Shown: piece after piece, positions 57,270 to 64,000 of the stretch
Layout of the letters: each line of letters opens with the position of its first letter
Position numbering within the stretch: position 1 is the stretch's first letter
DNA from: Chlorella sorokiniana
Taxonomy: Eukaryota; Chlorophyta; Trebouxiophyceae; Chlorellales; Chlorellaceae
Direction of reading: 5' to 3'
Length of the DNA stretch: 64,000 nt
Assembly: GCA_025917655.1 (NCBI GenBank)
Contig: CP084613.1
Coordinates: 868,001 to 932,000 of the forward strand
The notes under the pieces: generated by a model
What the model was told of the DNA's origin: nothing
Databases searched by the model: none
What the model saw: only the letters and a program-made list of their open reading frames with translations
Program-made: the position numbers and the translations under genes

Positions 57270-57386
57270 TTCTAGTCCACCTCCTTAACCGCTCGGACAC
57301 AGTGTCGTTGGGTTTATCCACTCAAAGGAACACATAATCGGTCGACACCGACAGGACTCGAACCTGCGCGGGTTTCCCCAGTGGAT
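57270..57386 (-). tRNA. Circularly permuted tRNA-Ser(AGA) gene
   Basis: Reading the minus strand, the 3' half comes first (57386-57343): A38, anticodon stem TCCAC, variable arm TGGGGAAACCCGC (stem GGG/CCC), T arm GCAGG-TTCGAGT-CCTGT with the B box GGTTCGAGTCC, acceptor CGGTGTC and discriminator G, typical for serine. A 36-base spacer follows (57342-57307). Then comes the 5' half (57306-57270, exactly positions 1-37): acceptor GACACTG, D arm TCCGAGCGGTTAAGGA, G26, anticodon stem GTGGA and CTAGAA with anticodon AGA. All stems match: GACACTG/CGGTGTC (one G-T), TCC/GGA, GTGGA/TCCAC. The joined tRNA is 81 bases. Leader element GTTCTA (57414-57409) is complementary to TAGAAC at the anticodon/trailer border, and a perfect hairpin CCCTGC-GCA-GCAGGG (57408-57394) lies between it and the splice point, restoring tRNA-intron geometry. 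CCA is not encoded. Confidence 0.92.
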
Positions 57387-57454
57387 GGCAAGTCCCTGCT
57401 GCGCAGGGTAGAACATGTGTTTAATGCAGCCTGCGTCGTGCCATCCCGCAGTGC

Positions 57455-57570
57455 GCAAAGCTGGCCATGCGCCTGCCGGAGGAGGCCGACGGGGGGGGGG
57501 CGCGCGGCACACGAGGCGCGGACCACCTGCCATGCCACCCACCAGCCCATGCTGGAGAGGGCGGCTTTGG
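57455..57570 (+). pseudogene. Relic of a gene Y exon
   Basis: CCCGCAG then TGCGCAAAGCTGGCCATGCG and CCTGCCGGAGGAGGCC closely follow the gene Y exon at about 51606 (TGCGCAAAGGTGGCCGTGCG), including the acceptor-like CAG. Similarity fades after about 110 bases, and no open continuation is seen. Confidence 0.5.
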
Positions 57571-58239
57571 GGGGGACGTGCACCTGCACTGCGCAGCGCA
57601 GCAATGTGGCGGTCCGTAAACGGCGTATGAGCGGCCGTGAGGGCCGTTCTCCCAGGTGCAGCCAGCGTTGGCGGCGGCGCAAGCGTGCCTTTGCCGTTTG
57701 CAAAAGCGGCGGCAAACCGCTGGGGGCGGCAGTAAAAGCAGGCAGCGCATCCTCTTCAACGGCGTCCAAAGCAGCATGCGAGGCTTGGAGCTTATCAGCT
57801 GTCGCTTTAGCAGCACGCAAGGCGCGGCGGCTAGGGCGATGCAGCTCACCACACTTGCCCAGCCAGCAGAGCTTGAACGGGGCACCAGACAAGGCCCGTG
57901 TGGTCATCTCGTGAGCCTGGGCCAGCTATCCGCGCAGCCAGCAGCCGCCAGCGTCGTGGGCGGCAACAACGCCGGCACGCGGGGTGGCTGCAGGGGGAGA
58001 GGCAGAGGGAGGAGAGGAAGGGGCGGCGGTATTGCCCGCCTGTCCACCGGCAGGTGGCACAGGCGTGCCACTAGCAGCGCTGCCGGAGCGGGAGGCCGGC
58101 TGGCTGTTCCCAGGTGGGAGAGGCATATCAGGCCGCGCCGCCAGGTCCGCAGCCGGCTGCCCAGTGGCAGGAGCGCCGCCAGCGGACATGCTGGCGCGAG
58201 CAGCGGCAGAGGCATAGGTTGCGCCGCCCCAAGCGCCAT
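57571..58239. other. Low-information interval in unit 3
   Basis: Pro/Ala-rich open frames exist on both strands (one on the minus strand overlaps the tRNA gene), but none has a recognisable domain. Confidence 0.4.
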
Positions 58240-58370
58240 GTGGCCTTCCTGAGCTGCCCCATGCAGCGGCAGGAACCGTCAGGGGATGGCACAAGCACCG
58301 CCTTCGGGGCAGCGTCAAATAGCTGCTGCACCACTGCCGTGTGGCCTGTCGCCGACGCCACATGCACTCA
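58240..58370 (-). pseudogene. Ankyrin-gene relic (third copy)
   Basis: A single repeat reads ATGHTAVVQQLFDAAPKAVL then VPSPDG on the minus strand. It is the same type as the LLDAAPQAALVP unit of copies 1 and 2. Nothing ankyrin-like continues on either side. Confidence 0.75.
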
Positions 58371-58588
58371 AGCACCAAGGCTGGCCCAACACGCCCCGCG
58401 TACATACCATAGCCTTCGTAGCAGAAGCAGCCCCCAGGCATAAGAGCTTCATAAAGCGGCCAGCAACATGCACATGGCCGGGGCGGCGGGCGAAGCGGGC
58501 CCGAGCGAGCAGGGCGGGGCACGGCAGATGAGGGCAGGGAAGGCTGAGGCGCGCCAGCGCCGCCCTCACAGGGATCCCCGCCGCCGCC

Positions 58589-58665
58589 ATCTGAGTCTGA
58601 GTTTGAGTCTGATTGTTCTCTGTAATGACTCAGACTCAGACTCAGGCTCAGACTCAGACTCAATG
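58589..58665. repeat. TGAGTC/GACTCA inverted simple repeat
   Basis: TGAGTCTGAGTTTGAGTCTG is followed after about 14 bases by GACTCAGACTCAGACTCAGG and further GACTCA units. The two halves are complementary and form a hairpin with a stem of more than 20 bases. It lies directly beyond the 3' end of the truncated LINE. Confidence 0.8.
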
Positions 58666-58699
58666 TCGTGTGAAATAACGCGCTTGGGGCCCACAAGCC

Positions 58700-60290
58700 A
58701 GGCCCCACAAGCTCTGTTACGGTATGCAGCAATGAGGCGGGAGGGCGGGCGGGGTTTACAAGCACCGGCGTCAGCCGGGGATTGGGCGCAAGGAGCGGTT
58801 GCAAAAGTAGAGGGCGCCTGAGAGCGCACACTAAGCAACGTAAGCATGCTAGCAGAAGGCACAATGGGGGCGGGGACGCAGGCCGCCGGGTGCGCATCTG
58901 GGCCCCATCGCTACGCAGCTGTCAGAACAACCGCCACAAGCCAACCGAGGGGAGGGGGACTTGGGATGGACGGGAGGGCACCGCCTTGACACGGCTTGCC
59001 AACAGCGAGTGCCGAGCCGCCCCAGCGCACAGGCCGAGAGGCGGCCAGCGGGCGGGTGGAAATGATAACGGTTCATGGCTTCGTCATCCGCCAGGCGGAC
59101 CACGTCCGGCGTTGAGGCCGGGCCGGGTTTCGGCCAGCGAAGCAAATGACACAGGAAGACGGGGGCGGGGCGCCGGTTACGCACGTGGGCACCATCGCAC
59201 GCCACCGCAGGGCCGCCAACAAGGGTCAGAGAGGGGATGGAAGGGGGACGGAGGGCCCCGCAGCAAGGCGGCAGCAGGCCGCTGACAGCCATGCGACGCA
59301 GCCCGCCCGGCACAGTAGCCGGGAGGCGGCCAGACGGGCGGGTGGAAACGACACAGGGCAGGCAGGGGACACTGAAGCCACATGCAACGGGTCAGGCGGG
59401 AGAGAAGCAGAGGGGAACAACTGTGAAGGGACGAGGGGGAGACGAGGGGTGGGGCACACGGGCCGGGGTCAGTTGCCGGGCATCAGGGCGTGGGGGAGGC
59501 CGCATCTGCAGGCGGCCATCGTCTGTGAAAAAGAAGGGGTGCGTGGTGGGGATGCGGCCGAGCCAAGCGGCAGGCGCCAGGTCCAGGGCATGAAAATCAG
59601 CGAGGAGGGACCAAAACGCGCCGACCGCTGAGCGGCAGGCGGCGGGGAGGGGGCCTGTGGGGGGCTGAGGCAGCGGCGCCGGGGGCGCCGCCGGCTCTTG
59701 CGGAGGCGGGGGCTCCTGGCCGGCGGCGGTCGAAGCTGCCGCGCCAGGGGGCCCGGGAGGCTGGGGCTGTTGCAGGAAGCCGTCAAGCGAGCGCTGGACG
59801 AGGTGGGGCTGCTGCTGCTGCTGGGCTGCTGCTCGCGCTTGCGCCGCAGCGCTGCCGCCGCCAGAGAACGCCGGCCACGATCCATGGCTTCGACAGCCGC
59901 CAGGCAGACCACCCCCACACCCCGGCGTCGAGGCCGGGCGGGGTGCGGGCCAGCCAGATGTTGGCAGGCACAAGGGGGCAGGCTGGCCTGCAGGGGGCGC
60001 CGCGGCCGCCAGCTCCGCCTGGACAGCGGCAACGACGGCCTGCGCCACCGGGCAGGCCCAGAAGTGGTGGTGGCGATCCGGGCGCGGGCCTGCGCCGCAC
60101 TCGCGCGGCTGGTCGCGGTGCAAGCGGGCCGCGGTGGGGAGGGCGTCGTAGGCCAGCCGCCAGAACACCTCCTTGCGCCCATTCTCCCAGGGCAGGCGCC
60201 ACAGCCGGCGCATGGCAGCCTGGAGCTCCAGGAGGTGGGCAGGGGAGGGGGCTGCCGGCGCTGGTGACTGGTGACTGTTACAGAGGCAAG
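58700..60290 (-). mobile_element. 5'-truncated LINE copy (Zepp-like)
   Basis: Only the C-terminal ORF part remains. It has LWRLPWENGRKEVFWRLAYD then ALPTAARLHRDQPRECGAG and HHHFWACPVAQAV (zf-RVT zinc-knuckle type), a Pro/Ala-rich tail, and GAFWSLLADFHALDLAPAAW, ending just after HPFFFTDDGRLQMRPP (about 59480). A 3' UTR of about 770 bases follows. It includes an extra 280 bases relative to the neighbouring copy, with internally repeated GGCGGCCAGCGGGCGGGTGG-like units and a fragment resembling the ORF. The 5' break near 60290 abuts the 3' end of the next copy, so the two lie head to tail. Confidence 0.82.
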
Positions 60291-60299
60291 GCGCGGTAA

Positions 60300-63200
60300 C
60301 GCGCTGGGGACACACAGCAGTGCAACCCACTAGCTCCGGTACAACATCTAAGCATCGCAGGCGGGCGGGCGGGCGGGGTGTAATCACCGGCCAAGCCGGG
60401 GATCGGGCGCAGGGGGCAGCAGGGGAGTGGAGGGCGCCTGGGAGCACACCCAAAGCGCCGCCAGCGAAGCAAATGACACAGGAAGGCGGGGAGGCAGGGC
60501 GCCGGTTACGCATGTGGGCACCATCGCACGCCACCGCAGGGCCGCCAGCACGGGTCAGGATGGGGATGGAAAGGGGAAGGTGGGGCCCCGCAGCAAGGCA
60601 GCAGCAGGCCGCTGACAGCCACGCGCCGCGGCCCGCCCGGCACAGTAGCCGAGAGGCGGCCAGACGGGCGGGCGGAAACGACACAGGGCAGGCAGGGGAC
60701 ACTGAAGCCACACGGAGCGGGTCAGACAGGAGAGGGGCACAGGGGGCCAACTGGGAAGGAACGAGATGGAGACGAGGGGCGGGGCCGCCCCGCAGGCCCG
60801 GCAGGGCGGGCGGGGCAGACAGCGCCGGGGTCATGCGCTAGGCATCAGGGCGTGGGGAGGCCGCAACTGCAGACGGCCAGAATCTGTGAAAAAGAAGGGG
60901 TGCGTGGTGGGGATGCGGGCAAGCCAAGCGGCAGGCGCCAGGTCCAGGGCATGGAAATCAGCAAGCAGGGACCAAAATGCACCGACCCCGAGCGGCAGGC
61001 GGCGGGGGGGGGCCGGTGGGGGCGGAGGCTGCGGCGCCGGGGGCGCCACCGGCTCTCGCGGGGGGCGGGGGCTCCGGGCCGGCGGCGGCCGCCGCCGCGC
61101 CAGGGGGCTCAGGAGGCTGGGGCTGCCGCAGGGAGCCGTCAAGCGAGCGTTGGACGAGGCGGGGCTGCTGCTGCGGCGGCTGCTGCTGCTCGCGCCGGCG
61201 CCGCAGCGCCGCTGCCGCCAGAGAACGCCGGCCACGGTCCATGGCCTCGACAGCCGCCAGACAGACCACCCCCACACCCCGGCGTCAAGGTTGGGCGGGG
61301 TGCGGGCCAGCCAGATGTCGGCGGGCAAGAGGGGGCAGGCTGCTCTGCAGGGGGCGCCGCGGCCGCCAGCGCCGCCTGGACAGCGGCAACAACGGCCTGC
61401 GCCACCGGGCATGCCCAGAAGTGGTGGTGGCGGTCAGGGCGGGGGCCCGCGCCGCACTCGCATGGCTGGTCGCGGTGCATGCGGGCTGCGGTGGGGAGGG
61501 CATCGTAGGCCAGCCGCCAGAACACCTCCTTCCGCCCATTCTCCCAGGGCAGACGCCACAGCCGGCGCATGGCAGCCTGGAGCTCGGGGAGGTGGGAAGG
61601 GGAAGGGGGCTGCCGGCGGTGGCGAGCGCCGCACAGGGGGCAAGGTGGAGGCTGGCACGCTGTTGGGCAGCTGGCGCCGCCAGCAGCGCGGTGGCTGAGC
61701 GCACGGTGAGCCGCGCGAAGCTGACGGGCCGGCCAGCGGGCAGCCGCCAGGCCAGGCGAGGGAGGAGGAGGGTGTGGAGGACGTGGGCGGGGGAGGGCGG
61801 CTGCGGTGGGGCCGCGGCAGCAACGGCGGCGCGCGCTGCCGCTACCCAAGCAGCGGGGACCGCCGCCAGCAGGGCTGCGAGGCGCTCCGCCGCCACGTGG
61901 CGCTGTGCAAACGCCGGGAGGAGGCCAAGAGCGGGTGGCGCACCAGGCTGACGTAAGCCGCCTGCGTGGGCGCTGCCGCCACAGCCCGCCCAACAGCGAG
62001 CGCGCGCCCGAGGGTGCCCACCCCTGCTGCCAGGAAGTCGGTGAAGGCGTGGTCCAGGCCGGCGGGGTGGGCTGCTGAGACCAGGAAGGGGTTGCCCCAC
62101 AGGGGCAGGGAGAGGCACCAGGGGCCGGGCCGGAGCTGCTGGGGCGCCAGGTCGGCTGGGGGTGGCAAGGAGGCGAGGGGCTGCCCGCAGGCGGAGGAGG
62201 GGCGGCGGCAGGTGGGCGAGCGACGCCAGCAGGGGCTGCTGGATGGGCCAGAACAGCAGGCCTGCTGGCGGCAGGCCGTCAAGCAGCTCGTACGCCAGCG
62301 CCACCCAGGGCGGGAGCCGCTCCTCCGGAGGGGCCGGTGCGTCGGGAGGCGGGGCGGGGCGGCGGCCGGGAGCGGCGGAAGGGGAGGCAAGGGAGGTGGC
62401 GGGTCGGGGGAGGGGCCGCCGCCCCTGCGAGGTGTGTGAGGGGAGGCGGAGGGGAGGTGAGGAGGCGGGCCGCCCAGCTGGCATGGCGGGCCGAGATATG
62501 GAGGAGCCAGGGCAGCGCCCCAAAGCCGCCGTCAGCAGGCCGCCCAGGCAGGACGTCGCGGTGCAGGCCGGCAAAGCGCCGCTGCGTGGCGGAGGGGCCC
62601 TGGCTGCGATCCACAAGGCGCGCCGTGATGCGTGCAAGGCGGTCAGCGATGGCGGCGGGGGTGGCCCAGGAACTCGGAGTGGTAGAGCAGCTTCGGCACG
62701 CCATAGCCGGCGCTGGCAAAGGCCCGCCCGAAGACGGAGAGGCCAAGGCGGGCGATGCGGGCGTACACGGTCTCCACCCGGGCCAGCAGGGAGGCCCAGG
62801 TGGCGGCGGTGGCGGCTGCGGGCGGTTCGCCGTTGGCAAAGGGGATGCCGAGGGCGGTGACGGAGGAGACGACGCGCAGGCCGCGGCGCGCCGCGGGAGG
62901 TGGCAGCGCCGCTTCCACATCGGCGGGCACGGCGCCGAGGGGGAGCAGCTGCGTTTTGGAGGGTTGAGGCGCTGCCCGGTGGCGCCGCCAAAGGTGTCCA
63001 TGGCGCCCAGGAAGGCGGGCAGCTGGGCTGGAGAGTCCAGCAGGATGTGCGCGTCGTCAGCATAGCAGCCGGTGGTGGTGGTGAGGGGGAGCCGGGCAGG
63101 AGGTCGCGCAGGCCAACGCCACGCTGGCGCAGGAAGGCAAGCAGGGCCTGGGCGACAAACAGGTAGAGCAGCGGGGCTACCGGGCAGCCCTGGCGCACGC

Positions 63201-64000
63201 CTGCCAGGAAGTCGGCGGGGGAGGAGATGAAGCCGCTGACCAGGGCACGGGCGCGGGTGCCGTGGAGGAGGGGGCGGACCAGGGAGAGGAAGCCCTCGCC
63301 GACGCCCAGGTCCGCCATGATGCGGAAGAGGAAGGAGCGGTCGATGGTGTCGTAGGCCTTGCGGAAGTCGCAGAAGGCCGCCAGCGCCCAGCGGCCCGCA
63401 CGGCGGAGGAGGTGGGGGAGGAGCTGCAGGGCCATGATGCTGTCGCCGATGCGGCGGCCAGGCACAAAGGCAACCTGCTCTGGGTCGATGACGGAGGAGA
63501 GGCAGGGCCCAAGGCGGCGGGCCAGCACAAGCGCATAGAGGCGATAGTCGGCGCCGAGCAGGGTGATGGGGCGGTAGCAGGCGGGGTCAGCGCGGTCGCC
63601 AGCCTTGAAGAGGAAGGTGATGAGCCCCTCATGGAATGAGCGCGGCAGCTGGCCGGTGGAGGCAATGGCGGTGAAGAGGCGGGAGAAGAGGGGGCAAAGG
63701 CGGTGCGGAAGTGGCGGTACAGGTCGGGGGACGCCGTCCAGGCCAGGCGACTTGCCCGGCTTGACGCGCCGCATGGCGCGCAGCACCTCCTCGGCAGAGA
63801 AGGCAGCCTCGCCCAGGAAGCTGCCTGCAGCTCGGTGAGGCGGCGGCCACTGCGCACCGCTGCGCTGACCTCATCCTGGGCGGCGGCAGAGGTGGTGGGC
63901 GCTGCAGAAATGGCCGCGGCTGCCTGCACCGCCACCGCTGCGGCTGAGGGGCCGGAGTGCAAGGCGCCGCCGGAACCTCGCAGCGCAGGGATGGTGGTAA
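60300..64000 (-). mobile_element. LINE with reverse transcriptase (Zepp-like), continuing beyond the window
   Basis: Minus strand, 3' end near 60300-60340, coding from about 60840 to beyond the right edge. The reverse transcriptase shows KPGKSPGLDGVP, GLITFLFKAGDRADPACYRP then ITLLGADYR (finger and palm), FVPGRRIGDSIM, DFRKAYDTIDR, GFISSPADFLAGVRQGCPVA and the catalytic YADD in GCYADDAHILLDSPAQ near 63060. The thumb region has LNPPKTQLLPLG, then the zf-RVT block GAGPRPDRHHHFWACPVAQA and the HPFFFTDSGRLQLRPP ending. Several one-base slips at C or G runs interrupt the frame, so coding capacity cannot be judged. The endonuclease and 5' end are outside. Zepp-type assignment is inference from host type and nesting. 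Confidence 0.85.

Noticed and set aside
57343-57390. Lone tRNA-Ser 3' half as a retroelement primer-binding site or tRNA fragment
   Set aside because: The match to a tRNA runs for 44 bases with all structural elements, far longer than a primer-binding site, and the complementary 5' half with fitting stems lies 36 bases on, followed by TTTT.
57314-57907. A 197-codon open frame on the minus strand
   Set aside because: It runs through the permuted tRNA gene and has no domain; high GC makes such frames common here.

Overview
The window looks like nuclear DNA of a GC-rich green alga, most likely a trebouxiophyte of the Chlorella type. It holds a nuclear psaF with a plastid/lumen targeting peptide, many short GT-AG introns, TGTAA polyadenylation signals, plant-type AP-4 and MYST genes, and a Zepp-like LINE cluster. 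No search was possible, so the clade is an inference.

Region 1 (1 to about 42.6 kb) is ordinary, dense, intron-rich gene space. In order: the 3' part of HFM1/MER3 (+), a DUF1749-type hydrolase (-), an RRP5/PDCD11 gene holding only the C-terminal HAT part (+), psaF (-), a DUF3067 plastid protein (-), a CYSTM protein (+), MIA40 (-), a plastid alpha/beta hydrolase (+), a MYST histone acetyltransferase (-), an importin-13/transportin-3-type karyopherin (+), a helical-repeat protein of likely organellar RNA-binding type (-), AP-4 mu (-) with a 56-residue membrane-peptide ORF ending 10 bases before its start codon, CTF18 (+), a UTR1/SLC35B1-type UDP-sugar transporter (-), and an eIF4B-like RGG protein (+).

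Region 2 (about 42.9 to 58.4 kb) is a young tandem array of a unit ordered ankyrin gene (-), gene X (+), spacer, gene Y (+). The first copy has about 30 ankyrin repeats and the second about 15. A third copy survives as a Y-exon relic and an ankyrin relic. The first spacer carries three neighbouring inverted repeats. The second spacer carries the most striking feature of the window: a circularly permuted tRNA-Ser(AGA) gene, in which the 3' half precedes the 5' half and a leader/trailer fold restores the normal splicing geometry.

Region 3 (58.7 kb to the right edge) holds two head-to-tail LINE copies on the minus strand, one 5'-truncated and one running off the window. They resemble the nested Zepp-type clusters known from Chlorella and Coccomyxa.

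Across unrelated conserved genes the reading frame repeatedly breaks at runs of C or G that are one base too short. Nearly all breaks have the same sign, which points to homopolymer errors in the assembly rather than to decay. CDS entries are therefore given as gene spans (first to last coding base, introns included), and protein features are read exon by exon.
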